Shown in pieces: positions 1-11,793 of a stretch of 64,000 bases of DNA. Each line of letters starts with the position of its first letter. The first letter of the stretch is position 1. The stretch lies in the NCBI GenBank assembly GCA_040954595.2, contig CM082590.2, positions 7,998,001-8,062,000 of the forward strand, read 5' to 3'. A program made the position numbers and the translations under genes. The notes under the pieces are model-generated. The model saw nothing but the letters and a program-made list of their open reading frames with translations. It did not search any database and had not been told where the DNA came from. This stretch comes from Balanoglossus misakiensis (taxonomy: Eukaryota; Hemichordata).

Positions 1-33
1 TTTTTTCCAAAATTACACGTAATTTTCCTTATT

Positions 34-231
34 TTCACCAAAAAAGCCATTTCGATCACTAAAATACCCATTTCTTACAAATTAAAGGTCAGTTTTACCA
101 TTAAAGTTCCGAATTTACATGCCTTTTCCACTATTTTCACCAAAAAAGCCATTTTGATCACTAAAATACCCATTTCTTTCAAATTTAAGGTCATTTCAAC
201 CATTTTAACAGCTAAAAGCAATGCGAATGAT
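34..231. repeat. 98-bp tandem duplication, AT-rich
   Basis: A block beginning TTTTCACCAAAAAAGCC at about 34 recurs at about 132 with few differences, so the unit is about 98 bp and present twice. Short reading frames across it are simply the repeat read through. No gene signal is seen in the first 400 bases. Confidence 0.7.
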
Positions 232-399
232 GTAAAAAGTTGTAAAATTACTGGTTGCACTGTAAAAAGTACAGTAAAATGCAGTACACACACACTGATA
301 AAGGAGCAATTGACAAATTTCATCGATAAAAAAAAAAGTCACCAAAAAAAATTTGAAATCAGCAAAAAAAAGGCGGAAAAAAAATTTTTGGGAAAAATT

Positions 400-575
400 T
401 TTGTCTCTCGCCCTTCTCTCTCCTCCTCATCTTGTCTCCCTCCCTCCCTTTCTTCCTACCTGTTGCATGCCCCCCTCCCTGTGTCTCCCCTTGTTGCATG
501 GCCTCCCCCCTCTATCTATCCCCGGTGTATGATCTCCCCCCCTTTATTTGACCCCTGATGCATGACCCCTCCCCG
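400..575. repeat. Pyrimidine-rich degenerate minisatellite
   Basis: C/T-rich tract in which a motif resembling TTGCATGCCCCCCTCC recurs four or so times at roughly 30-35 bp spacing with many substitutions. No coding signal is seen. Confidence 0.5.
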
Positions 576-661
576 TGTTTCGACTTACCTGCAAATCTTC
601 ATCCTGTGTCCAAGTTCCATCCACGTCCAGTCTTCTCCATGTGCACCATGTCCACCTCCAG

Positions 662-722
662 CGGGTCTTGATCTCGCGTCCTTCCACTTGCTAGTCACTT
701 ACCTTGACCACTAGGCCACGGA
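662..722 (-). repeat. tRNA-like segment, degenerate
   Basis: Read on the minus strand it begins TGGCCTAGTGGTCA, a good polymerase III A-box. About 40 bases later comes a poor B-box-like stretch. No acceptor-stem pairing can be drawn, so this is a decayed tRNA-derived (SINE-like) segment and not a tRNA gene. Confidence 0.45.
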
Positions 723-982
723 GCTGCATGCAAACATATGCTCGGAACTTCTATATATCGGTTACCTCACTTACTAATAAGTCAGGAATAGGTATTAGAG
801 CCAATTTTTCGATAAAAAAATGGTTTTTACAGCTTCTAATGCATGGTAGAGTAAAAAAAAGAGCATATTCCTGTTTTAAGAGAGAAAAAAAGGAAAATAA
901 CTGGATCGAAGTACCAAAGGTAACTATAAGTTGAGACTCGAGAGGGCGCTGTGCTTGGCCTTTGGTTGAAAAAAATCCCACC

Positions 983-1046
983 CTTGCCGGGGCTCGAACC
1001 CGGGATCTGCCGCATAGCAGTCCATGGCCATAACCACTAGGCCACA
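983..1046 (-). repeat. tRNA-derived SINE head, best preserved copy
   Basis: On the minus strand the A-box TGGCCTAGTGGTTA is followed by a B-box GGTTCGAGCCC inside a pairable T-arm (CCGGG/CCCGG). The flanks do not form a 7-bp acceptor stem. This matches a tRNA-derived SINE head and not a functional tRNA. Confidence 0.6.
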
Positions 1047-1512
1047 CTAATGTTTGTTTAGGTGACCAAACAACTAGTTTATGAATGCCACAACGTAATT
1101 GTATGTAAACAAGATGGCTCGATCTCGTAAAAGCAAGTACTTTTCGGCTTGCTAAAAGAAGACTGAGCTTGTTCTCGGTTAATACTGTTGGCGGTAACGT
1201 TAATTCAGTAGAAAGATGTTCATAGTTTGTACTTTACTGTCGAAAACACGCATTTTCCTAAGGGCTTTAGCGCGCCTGTGTTTGGGTCAAGTTACACGTC
1301 ACGGAAGGCTAAAGGTCATGCACAGCGCCATCTAGAGACGGTATCTACAACTAGTCAGTCACATGACAGTCGCATGCAAATGTATGTATACGTAATCCAG
1401 TTGCAATGACGTCACGGGGAAAAGGGGGAGGAATGAGACCATGATGAGCTTCTTCCTTAGTCACGTGAGGGGCAGGGGTCATCGACATCAGTCTACTATA
1501 GAAAAAAAAATG

Positions 1513-1580
1513 AATCCCTGCCGGGAATCGAACTCGGGACCGCACGCACCGTAGCCAATCACTTTAGCCACTACGCTACA
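1513..1580 (-). repeat. tRNA-derived segment, second copy
   Basis: The minus-strand B-box-like GAGTTCGATTCCC and an A-box-like TAGTGGCTAAAGTG occupy the same place relative to the downstream conserved block (around 1700-1790) as in the copy at 983. This supports a shared origin. Confidence 0.5.
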
Positions 1581-2052
1581 TAGTTATTTGCTTAATTTGC
1601 ATATAAACTAAGTTATATTCTATAGACTATGCTCTTGGTGGTTATTTTCGGTTCGCTACAGTGAGATCGGGCTTATTAACGACAGTTTACTTCCGTAAGT
1701 TCGATAGAAAGATGCCTGTAGTTTGTACGATACTATAAAAACACTTATTTTTAAGGGCACCAGCGCGGCTGTGTTTGGGCAACGCAACACAGCCTCCGAA
1801 GGTCAAAGGAAGGGGGAGGGAGAGGGAAGCCTCTCCAGAGGGCGTTATGCACGATGTCCATTAAATACCAGACCACAACCGATCTCCAGCCACCATGCCA
1901 GACTTTATTAATTATGAAAGAGTATCGGAAAATAGTGAATTTAACCGGCTTAAGATGGTTTGAATATTAAAACTGCTTGTACCGGCTACTTTATTTGGAA
2001 CTACAGAAGAAGACCGAATGTAGACTACGTCTACTCTAGAAGAAAAAAATAG

Positions 2053-2123
2053 TGCATCCCTACTGGGACTCGAACTCGTGACCTCTCAGACCAAGGGAGG
2101 TCACTCTATCCTTTACGCCACAA
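2053..2123 (-). repeat. tRNA-derived segment, third copy
   Basis: The minus-strand B-box-like GAGTTCGAGTCCC and a degenerate A-box sit about 540 bp after the second copy, in the same order with respect to the surrounding repeat unit. Confidence 0.5.
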
Positions 2124-3126
2124 AGTAATTTGCATAATTAGCCGGAAAACTAAGCTATGACTTATAGGACTATCACATTACGTTAATCGGTGATTACTAA
2201 AGTACTTTTCGGCTGGTTATGATGAGACTAAGCATATTTACGATCTGTCACTTCGATGGTAATGTAAATTTGATAGAAAGATGTCTGTAATTTGTACGAA
2301 TACTATCAAAAACACTACCAAACACAATATTTCTAAGGGCGATAGAGGGCGCTGTGTAGGATCATCGTTAACACAGTACTGACCAACGAAGTGGTGTTTA
2401 TGGAGATCACCTCACAACACCGTATTTTTGCAATTATAATAATTATTATGAAAGCGAATGGTAGAAAATATTAAATTTAACGGGTATAAGATGATTTGTA
2501 CATTAATACCATATATACCAGCTACTTTGTTTGGAAGTCAAATTACTGAAGAAGACTTTTATTGCTCAGAGAATCTAAGTACTAAACATGGCCAGAAGAG
2601 TTTTTCTAAATACCATAGTTGTTTCTCAGTTTTAATAACTTTGATAAAATATATTGCCAAAGTAAATTAACAATTCGCTTTCCTGATTCATCCGTTGGGG
2701 CGCTTTTCATCACATCATGTCATTGTCACTTTAATACAATTGCCAAAAGTTTCCAAATAATTGACTATGTGTTTCAGAGGTTTTCATATAATTTATTACG
2801 TAGGCCTGACAACGATGATGAAGGTGACTATGACGCTGGTGGTGATATTAACAAAGGAAGTGGAGGGTTGGGGGGACTTATGACAATAATTTTCCAGAGA
2901 CATTTAATTGTTCAGACAATGTCATATTTATTTCAATAAAAAACAAGCGCATTTACAATCTGGGCGTTATCTACCACATCATAAACTTTGGTACTGTGCA
3001 GTGTTTTGCGTGAATTGTCAAAAAATGTCCATTCCAAATCTTCCTTCAATTTATTACATTAAAAAAACAGAGTGGCATAGGAAACTATAGTATGGAATAA
3101 GGATAGAATTTATTGCATTAATTCAT

Positions 3127-4078
3127 ATTCCAAAATGAACGGCCAGAATCAGAGGTTGCTAATATTATTGTGCGGAAGAAATTGAAGAAATTTTGAAAAT
3201 TCGCAAAGTCGAAAAATTGTCATTTTTTGATAAAAATCATGAGCTATAACCCATGATTTTTTCAAAAATTGAAGAAATTTTGAAAATTCGCAAAGTCAAA
3301 AAATTGTCATTTTTTGATCAAAATCATGAGCTATAACCCATGATTTTTTCAAAAAATGAAGAAATTTTGAAAATTCGCAAAGTCGAAAAATTGTCATTTT
3401 TTGATCAAAATCATGAGCTATAACCCATGATTTTTTCAAAAAATGAAGAAATTTTGAAAATTCGCAAAGTCGAAAAATTGTCATTTTTTGATCAAAATCA
3501 TGAGCTATAACCCATGATTTTTTCAAAAAATGAAGAAATTTTGAAAATTCGCAAAGTCGAAAAATTGTCATTTATTGATAAAAATCATGAGCTATAACCC
3601 ATGATTTTTTCAAAAAATGAAGAAATTTTGAAAATTCGCAAAGTCGAAAAATTGTCATTTATTGATAAAAATCATGAGCTATAACCCATGATTTTTTCAA
3701 AAAATGAAGAAATTTTGAAAATTCGCAAAGTCGAAAAATTGTCATTTATTGATAAAAATCATGAGCTATAACCCATGATTTTTTCAAAAAATGAAGAAAT
3801 TTTGAAAATTCGCAAAGTCGAAAAATTGTCATTTATTGATAAAAATCATGAGCTATAACCCATGATTTTTTCAAGAAATGAAGAAATTTTGAAAATTCGC
3901 AAAGTCGAAAAATTATCACTAAAATCATTAAGAATGGCAGCTACTGGGGCTTTAATGTTGCCATGCATTTATAATTTAATTCACATTCCAAATGAAAGGC
4001 CAGAATCAGAGGTTGCTAATATTATTGTGCGTACCTATCATTAAGAATGGCAGCTACTGGGGCTTTAATGTTGCCACT
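3127..4078. repeat. 87-bp satellite block with duplicated flanks
   Basis: About eight and a half copies of an 87-bp unit run from about 3178 to 3917; exact period checks are 3358, 3445 and 3532. Units contain a short palindromic pair (ATCATGAGCTAT / AACCCATGATTT). Because 87 is divisible by 3, a minus-strand frame stays open as a repeated 29-residue peptide; there is no other coding signal. A flank (GGCCAGAATCAGAGGTTGCT) occurs on both sides, at about 3142 and 4002. A second short block (GGCAGCTACTGGGGCTTTAA) is at about 3935 and 4049. Confidence 0.85.
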
Positions 4079-4794
4079 ATCAACACTTCACTAAGCAATC
4101 ATCTCATACCAGTATTATATTTCATAACTATCCCCCAATCAAATAAATACAAACTTCACGAGGCAAATGAATACCACTTTTCTAAGCTGTGGCCCCTGTT
4201 AGCAATTATTGAAAGTTCAAGTAGAATTCACCTCTGAAAATTTTCTATTGTATTCAAGGCAACTTTAATTTTCTTTTAAAATTAAAAATAAAATTTTGGG
4301 GTCAGCATCCAAAAGTATGAATGATAGACCAACATCATCTGAATCAGAGGTCGATTACTTGGTTGTGTATACCTATCAGTAAAATGTCCATGGGCGAGGA
4401 ACAAACTCTCTGAGCAAAACTCAAACTTGTCTTTTTTTATATGCGAGCTGAATACTTCCTTGATTGAACTGTTAGCAGTTACATTTTGCCTACACACTAA
4501 TACATTGGACGGCTCGATGGCCAGTTTCAGGGGAAGGGGAAGGGGAGGGGGAGGTTGTTTTGACTGGGCAGACGATTCATTCTCTTGGTAAACACCCCCC
4601 CCCCCAACACCATGTGATGATGTGATCTGAGACAATTACCTTGCTGAACACAATAATCTCAGGACTGCCACTTGTAGCATATTCTTAATCAATGAAATAA
4701 CTCAATCTCATCCTTTACATTGGATGGGTAGATGGCCAGTTTCGGATCTGGGGGAGGGGCAGGGGCAGGGGGGGGAGTGCTTGATGAATAGGGG

Positions 4795-6975
4795 GCTATA
4801 GCTCACCTCACATTGTCATTCACTAATGTAGTGGGGGAGGGAGAGGGGTACTTGATGACTAGGGGGCTGTAGCTCACATTGCCATTCACTAATGTAGTGG
4901 GGGAGGGGGAGGGTTGCTTGATGACTAGGGGGCTATAGCTCACATTGTCATTCACTTATGTAGTGGGGGAAGGGAGGGGTACTTGATGACTAGGGGGCTA
5001 TAGCTCACCTCACATTGTCATTCACTAATGTAGTGGGGGAGGGGAGGGTTGCTTGATGACTAGGGGGCTATAATAGCTCACCTCACATTGTCATTCACTA
5101 ATGTAGTGGGGGAGGGGGAGGGGTACTTGATGACTAGGGGGCTATAGCTCACCTCACATTGTCATTCACTAATGTAGTGGGGGAGGGGAGGGTTGCTTGA
5201 TGACTAGGGGGCTATAATAGCTCACCTCACATTGTCATTCACTAATGTAGTGGGGGAGGGGGAGGGGTACTTGATGACTAGGGGGCTATAGCTCACCTCA
5301 CATTGTCATTCACTAATGTAGTGGGGGAGGGGAGGGTTGCTTGATGACTAGGGGGCTATAATAGCTCACCTCACATTGTCATTCACTAATGTAGTGGGGG
5401 AGGGGGAGGGGTACTTGATGACTAGGGGGCTATAGCTCACCTCACATTGTCATTCACTAATGTAGTGGGGGAGGGGAGGGTTGCTTGATGACTAGGGGGC
5501 TATAATAGCTCACCTCACATTGTCATTCACTAATGTAGTGGGGGAGGGGGAGGGGTACTTGATGACTAGGGGGCTATAGCTCACCTCACATTGTCATTCA
5601 CTAATGTAGTGGGGAGGGGGAGGGATGCTTGATGACTAGGGGGCTATAGCTCACATCGTCATTCACTAATGTAGTGGGGGAGGGGGAGGGGTACTTAATG
5701 ACTAGGGGGCTATAGCTCACCTCACATTGTCATTCACTAATGTAGTGGGGAGGGGGAGGGCTGCTTGATGATTGGGGCTATAGCTCACCTCACATTGTCA
5801 TTCACTAATGTAGTGGGGGAGGGGAGGGTTGCTTGATGACTAGGGGGCTATAGCTCACCTCACATTGTCATTCACTAATGTAGTGGGGGAGGGGAGGGTT
5901 GCTTGATGACTAGGGGGCTATAGCTCACCTCACATTGTCATTCACTAATGTAGTGGGGGAGGGGGAGGGCTGCTTGATGATTGGGGCTATAGTTCACCTC
6001 ACATTGTCATTCACTAATGTAGTGGGGGAGGGGAAGGGTTGCTTGATGACTAGGGGCTATAGCTCACCTCACATTGTCATTCACTAATGTAGTGGGGGAG
6101 GGGAGGGGTACTTGATGACTAGGGGGCTATAGCTCACCTCACATTGTCATTCACTAATGTAGTGGGGGAGAGGGAGGGATGCTTGATGACTAGGGGGCTA
6201 TAATAGCTCACCTCACATTGTCATTCACTAATGTAGTGGGGGAGGGGGAGGGTTGCTTGATGACTAGGGGGCTATAGCTCACCTCACATTGTCATTCACT
6301 AATGTAGTGGGAGGGGGAGGGATGCTTGATGACTAGGGGCTATAGCTCACCTCACATTGTCATTCACTAATGTAGTGGGGGAGGGGAGGGGTACTTGATG
6401 ACTAGGGGGCTATAGCTCACCTCACATTGTCATTCACTAATGTAGTGGGGGAGAGGGAGGGATGCTTGATGACTAGGGGGCTATAATAGCTCACCTCACA
6501 TTGTCATTCACTAATGTAGTGGGGGAGGGGGAGGGTTGCTTGATGACTAGGGGGCTATAGCTCACCTCACATTGTCATTCACTAATGTAGTGGGGAGGGG
6601 GAGGGATGCTTGATGACTAGGGGGCTATAACTCACCTCACATTGTCATTCACTAATGTAGTGGGGAGGGGGAGGGATGCTTGATGACTAGGGGGCTAAAG
6701 CTCACATCGTCATTCACTAATGTAGTGGGGGAGGGGGAGGGATGCTTGATGACTAGGGGGCTATAGCTCACATCGTCATTCACTAATGTAGTGGCGGAGG
6801 GGGAGGGGTACTTGATGACTAGGGGGGCTATAGCTCACATTGTCATTCACTAATGTAGTGGGGAGGGGGAGGGCTGCTTGATGATTGGGGCTATAGTTCA
6901 CCTCACATTGTCATTCACTAATGTAGTGGGGAGGGGGAGGGATGCTTGATGACTAGGGGGCTCACATTGTCATTT
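4795..6975. repeat. G-rich ~68-74-bp minisatellite, about 30 copies
   Basis: Each unit contains TTCACTAATGTAGTGGGGGA, G-runs, CTTGATGACTAGGGGGC and TATAGCTCACCTCACATTG. Between about 5035 and 5600 units alternate in type (GGTACTTG versus GGTTGCTTG with an extra TAA), giving a ~147-bp dimer. The last partial units fade out near 7060. No coding potential is seen. 4080-4790 holds only decayed fragments of similar G-rich sequence. Confidence 0.9.
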
Positions 6976-7439
6976 ACTAACTACATGTCTACCTGACAGT
7001 CGAAATTTGTTCATTTTCTCTGATGACTAGGGGGCTATAGCTTACATCGTCATTCACTAACTACATGTCTGCCTGACAGTCGAAATTTGTTCATTTTCTC
7101 ATCAAAGCTTGCAGTAAGCCATGTTGAAAATACAGCTCAAAAGTACAACTCTGTAAATATGACCACCCCCAAAAGTAGCAATCTTTATTTTCCCAAGAAT
7201 TCAACATTTTCAAATCACCCCAGTGTTTGTCATTTACTTTTGAGTGTTATATAGATTTTAGACAGAAACAGTTCTCTTATCCGTTGACTGCCAATATGCA
7301 ACTAAGGACTTGGCTGTCTGACTGTTTATTCATTATGTCAATCACAAATTCAAACTGAGTAGCTCTGTTCTACGATGTGGTGTACAAGGTACTAACTCAG
7401 GTCTGGAATGTGGATGGCCCACACATCAGCTCAAATGTA

Positions 7440-10400
7440 CATCTCATACCTGTGAAAAAAACATACCAGACACATTATATAACAATTCAGTTTGGCATGG
7501 AAAATTTATGATTTCATTTCATAATTTTCAATAAATGTAAACATAAATCGATATAATAAAAAGTATAGAAAATAGAAGTGACTATGGCATTCATCCTGAA
7601 AGAAAGCAGACAGAACCAATAGGCAAAAAGCCAGATTAGAAACACAATATCTCAATGTTTGAATTCACAAAACACTATCAGAAATATCTCTTCTTTGAGT
7701 CATCCAAGAATTGTTTGATCTGCTTTCACTAAAATTAATATTCTCATCTTTGTTTATCAATGTCATTATCAGTCCTCTCAGAGTGAGGAGATTGAGGAGT
7801 CAATGAGGTCAACTGTTCTCACCTTTTCCATTCATGGTTCGTATCCATGGTTTCTGACTGATGGTTTCAGCATATCAATCCAAAATCTGGGTTACCAAGG
7901 TGATGTCATTTTCATCCTGTTAATATTAAACAAATAAAACTGTGAGAATCATAAGTTATTACAGCCTGTGTTTGGCTTTACTTTGAAGTCAAACTACACA
8001 CACAGTACACTCCCATTTTCTAGAAAGCTCACAATCCAATACAGACATTAACAAACAACACACACTCTGTTAATTCAAGCCAAACACAAAATAGACAAAC
8101 ATTTTCAAAATAGTATAAAAAATAGAAGTGACTATGGCATTCATCCTGAAACAAAGCAGAATCAAATAAAGGCAAAAGCCAGGTTAGAAACCAGTCTCAA
8201 TAAAAAGTAATGCACTATGGTAAATTCTCTTGGACATGTTACAGAAATCAGAAATCTCATCTTTGTTATGAATGCTGTTATCAGTTGCATGAGAGTAAGG
8301 AAACTGAGAAGTCAATGAGGTCAAACTGTTCTCACCTTTTCCATTCATGGTCCGTATCCATGGTTTCTGACTGCTGTTTCAAGCATATCAATCCAACCCT
8401 CGGTTACCAAGGTGATATCATTTTCATCCTGTTAATAAAAATAAACAAAACTGTGAGAATCATAAGTTATTACAGCCTGTGTTTGGCTTGACTTTAATTA
8501 AAGTCGAACTACATCCACAGTACACTCCCATACAGACATAAACAAACAACACACACTCTGTTAATTCAAGCCAAACACAAAATAGACAAATATTTTCAAA
8601 ATAGTATAAAAAGTAGAAGTGACTAGTGTGTTCATCCTGAAACAAAGCAGAATCAATTAAAGGCAAAAAGCCAGGTTAGAAACCAGTCTCAATAAAAAGT
8701 AATGCACTATGGTAAATTCTCTTGGACATGTTTCGTTTCCATACGCAATGTATAGCAAGAATTAGTTGATCTTCTTTCAGTAAAATCAGTAACCTCATCT
8801 TTGTCTATCAATGATGTTATCAGTCGCATGAGAGTAAGGAAATTGAGGAGTCAATGAGGTCAACTGTTCTCACCTTTTCCATTCATGATCCGTATCCATG
8901 GTTTCTGACTGGTGTTTCGAGCATATCAATCCAAACCTTGAAAACCTAGGTTACCAAGGTGATATCATTTCCATCCTGTTGACAAAAACAAACAAAACTG
9001 TGAGAATCATAAGTCATTACAGCCTGTGTTTGGCTTTACTTTATAGTCAAACTACATCCACAGTACACTCTCATTTTCTAGAAAGCTCACAAATCCCATA
9101 CAGACATACACACAAGATGTTCATTCAAGCCAAACACAAAATAGACAAATATCTATATATATTGTTAAAGAAGTATAAAAAATAGAAGCGACTAGCGTGT
9201 TCATCCTGAAACAAAGCAGAATCAAATAAAGGCAAAAAGCCAGGTTAGAAACTAGTCTCAATGAAAAGTAATGCACTATGGTAAATTCTCTTGGACATGT
9301 TTCAGAAATCAGAAATCTCATCTTTGTTATGAATGCTGTTATCAGTCGCATGAGAGTAAGGAAACTAAGAAGTAAATGAGGTCAAACTGTTCTCACCTTT
9401 TCCATTAATAGTCCGTGTATCCATGGTTTCTGACTAGTGTTTCAAGCATATCAATCCAACCATCGGTTACCATGGTGATATCATTTTCATCCTGTTGATA
9501 AAAATAAACAAAACTGTGAGAATCATAAGTCATTACAGCCTGTGTTTGGCTTTATTTTGAAGTTGAACTACATCCACAGTACACTCACATTTTCTAGAAA
9601 GCTCACAATCCCATACAGACATAAACAAACAACACACACTCTGTTCATTCAAGCCAAACACAAACTAGAGAAATATCTATATACATTTATAAAATAGTAT
9701 AAAAAATAGAAGCGACTAGTGTGTTCATCCTGAAACAAAGCAGACAGAACCAAATAAAGGCAAAAAGCCAGGTTAGAAACTAGTCTCAATGAAAATACAT
9801 TTTTGAATTCACAAAACACTAGCAGAAACATCTCGTCTTCTATCTGTGCAAGAGTTATTTGATCTGCTTTCACTAAAAATTTTTTTTTATCGATGTTGTT
9901 AACAAACAGATTTCCTGCACCAGCCACAGAGACACTACATGTATGAGTTTTGGGAAATTAAGGAGTCAATAAGGTCAACTGTTCTCACCTTTTCCATTCA
10001 TGGTCCGTATCCATGGTTTCTGACTTACAGAACTACCGAGCATGTCAATCCTATCCATGGAAACCTGGGTAAGTAGGTTTAAAAAGTTATATCATTTACA
10101 TCCTGCAAACAAAAATACAGATAAATGTGAGACTCATATATTATTACAGCCTGTGTATATGTCAATTTTGAGAGTATTTGGTAGATACCAAACTACCTCC
10201 ACACTACACTAACATTTTCTACAAACTTATCATATACAGACACACACAAACAACACACAGGCTGTTCATTGAAACCAAACACAACTGAACATAATATTAT
10301 CTCTATATATTTATAAAAACAATGGAGTGACTATTGAGTTCTTCCTGAAACAAAGCAGACAGAAACATGGCAAAAGTCAGGTTAGAAAATGTTTAAATTC

Positions 10401-10450
10401 ACAGTAGAAATATCTTTTCTTCTATTCATGCAGGAATTATGTGTTCTGCT
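7440..10450 (-). repeat. ~500-610-bp tandem array with exon-like modules
   Basis: A landmark (GACTATGGCATTCATCCTGA and variants) recurs at about 7578, 8128, 8621, 9190, 9715 and 10330. Once per unit the minus strand shows a polypyrimidine tract ending in CAG, a 93-95-base block in copies 1, 2 and 4 (for example 8336-8428 and 9397-9491), and a GTGAGAACAG donor. Copies 2 and 4 stay open for 28 codons before a stop. Copies 1, 3 and 5 carry earlier stops, and lengths are not kept in multiples of three. It is either a decayed multi-exon gene amplified in tandem or a spliced noncoding transcript. Confidence 0.6.
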
Positions 10451-10750
10451 TCCTTTAAAATCAATAATTTAAATAATTTAATCTTTGTTTATCAATACAC
10501 CCCCCTCCCCCCACCCACCCCCGACAGCACTTCCGGGTTGCTGAAAACGCCCCCCCCCCTTTCATCAGGGCAGTACATGTATAAGGCAGTGCGAACGATA
10601 CTGTTGGTGTGTAAAAGCCAGTTACGATTATGATGCATCAACTTACTCTTCCTTGTTTGAAGTTCCGCGGGTTTTCCAGGATTCTTGATTCCACAGTCAC
10701 GACAGCCACCAATGAAACAAGTACAAGGAGACACGTGGGGTGGATACATG
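7823..10750 (-). other. Possible spliced transcript (noncoding or decayed), unresolved
   Basis: I do not recognise a gene. On the minus strand a candidate first exon (about 10750 down to 10647, ending before GTAAGTTGATG) is followed by five modules with acceptor and donor signals (donors at about 9985, 9396, 8868, 8335 and 7822). There is a further CAG acceptor near 7450. Reading frames do not join cleanly: joining the first exon to a module gives an immediate stop. If the locus is expressed it is more likely noncoding. RNA reads across the junctions would settle this. Confidence 0.2.
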
Positions 10751-10775
10751 CCAGCGACCCATACACCGTTACACG

Positions 10776-10908
10776 GCTCGGTTATGGTCTAATGTTAACG
10801 GTCAGGGGTTTGGTTAGTGTTAGGGTTAGTGTTAGTTTAGCGTTAGGGCTAGGGTTAGGCAGTTTCGCGCAATTCCCTGACCGTTAACACCAGACCACAA
10901 CCCAATAC
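10776..10908. repeat. Palindrome with TTAGGG-like core
   Basis: Arms GGTCTAATGTTAACGGTCAG and CTGACCGTTAACACCAGACC pair almost perfectly. They enclose about 70 bp of degenerate telomere-type motif (GTTAGGGTTAG, GTTAGGGCTAGGGTTAGG). It looks like a small foldback element with an interstitial telomere-like core. Confidence 0.7.
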
Positions 10909-10929
10909 AACCACGATGCATGTTTGGTC

Positions 10930-11092
10930 TTTGGGCGCCGCCATTTTGAAAACATTCAACAGCTGAGGTCAACAGGGGTCATTCGTTCTGCATGCTGATT
11001 GGCTAAAAAAGTGGGCGCCGCCATTTTGTATAATTTCAACAGCTGAGGTCATCAGGGGTCACTCGTTCTGCATGCTCATTGGCTAAAAAAGT
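10930..11092. repeat. 80-bp tandem duplication
   Basis: GGGCGCCGCCATTTTG starts at about 933 and again at about 1013 within this kilobase (offset 80). Each copy runs through CAGCTGAGGTCA and TTGGCTAAAAAAGT. Each also holds an inverted CCAAT box. Confidence 0.75.
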
Positions 11093-11403
11093 AAGGAAGA
11101 TTAAAACCCCAAAACTGTCATTTGTCGCATATTTTTAACCCCTTGACTACCTATAGTGCCGGAAAATTCCCACGCCATATTTAAATTAGTAAGGATCTGT
11201 AGTTTGTTTGGTATATAGGGGTACAAGGCTGATGATATTCAAGGGGTTAATATGTAAAGTATTTCACTTCTCTCATGCTAAGTTGACAGGCATTTTAAAA
11301 TTTTGAGATTCTAATACATGTACACTTATGTGCATACAACAATAGCTGTGTATGGGTGGCTGTATAAACAAGTATGTTTGTGTTTCTGAGTTTGAAAGAA
11401 GAT

Positions 11404-11492
11404 CTCTTTCACTACCATGGTTTGGTCGAAATCCATTATTTTCTATGGAAAAGTTGGACCTCTATACAGAGAAAGAGGGGTGAAAGAGTCAA
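11404..11492. repeat. Small foldback element, family 'CCCTTTCACC'
   Basis: Begins with a CTTTCACTACCATGGTTTGG-type arm and ends with the complementary GGGGTGAAAG. The same element occurs at about 40290-40379 and 42783-42872, with a fragment at about 56128-56200. Confidence 0.6.
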
Positions 11493-11639
11493 ACACAAAT
11501 CAACACAAAATTTATGTTTCTGTATAATTGTTTAATATTTATTCTGTAAATCTACATCTGTTAACTATACAATGCAAATTTCTTCTGTAAGAATTGGTGG
11601 AAATATATAAAATAATGAAAATGTATAATTATTACATTT

Positions 11640-11793
11640 TTAATATCCTACAAACGGGATGGAAGTTGTGTGTGGTTGAACGTTGATTCACTATAAATCC
11701 ACATGTAGAATAACATAAACAGTGTCTTGTATCCCAAACATAATTAACAGAAAAAGGGCAGCGAGAGAGAGACTTTGTCCCTTTAAAATGCTC
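11640..11793. repeat. Solo right arm of long-arm foldback element F1
   Basis: This stretch matches the right arm of the complete element at 42884-43234, including GGATGGAAGTTGTGTGTGGT and the terminal GAGAGAGACTTTGTCCCTTT. The left arm is missing. 11800-12200 shows no gene. Confidence 0.75.

Larger units (their letters stand above)
983..2640. repeat. Diverged ~535-bp tandem array (three units)
   Basis: Three blocks share, in the same order, a tRNA-like head (983, 1513, 2053), then GATAGAAAGATG plus a TTTGTACGATACT-like stretch (about 1210, 1700, 2274). The last two also share a later block (about 1916 and 2455: GTAGAAAATATTAAATTTAA and relatives). Spacing is 530-540 bp. Identity is low, so the array is old. 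2640-3120 holds nothing recognisable beyond short chance reading frames. Confidence 0.6.

Noticed and set aside
983-2123. Functional tRNA genes
   Set aside because: A- and B-boxes are visible but no copy has a pairable acceptor stem; treated as tRNA-derived repeats.
3296-3571. Minus-strand open frame with perfect 29-residue repeats
   Set aside because: It is the 87-bp satellite read in a frame kept open by its period; no start context, splice or composition signal of a gene.
4282-4635. 117-codon minus-strand open frame
   Set aside because: It lies in G-rich decayed minisatellite flank, with low-complexity Pro/Leu runs and no splice or homology-like features.
4795-10450. CRISPR-like arrays
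   Set aside because: Repeats are direct tandem units without unique spacers, in an intron-bearing animal genome.
10492-10749. Cysteine-containing open frame as a stand-alone gene
   Set aside because: No acceptor or partner exon joins it in frame; at most a leader exon of an unproven transcript.
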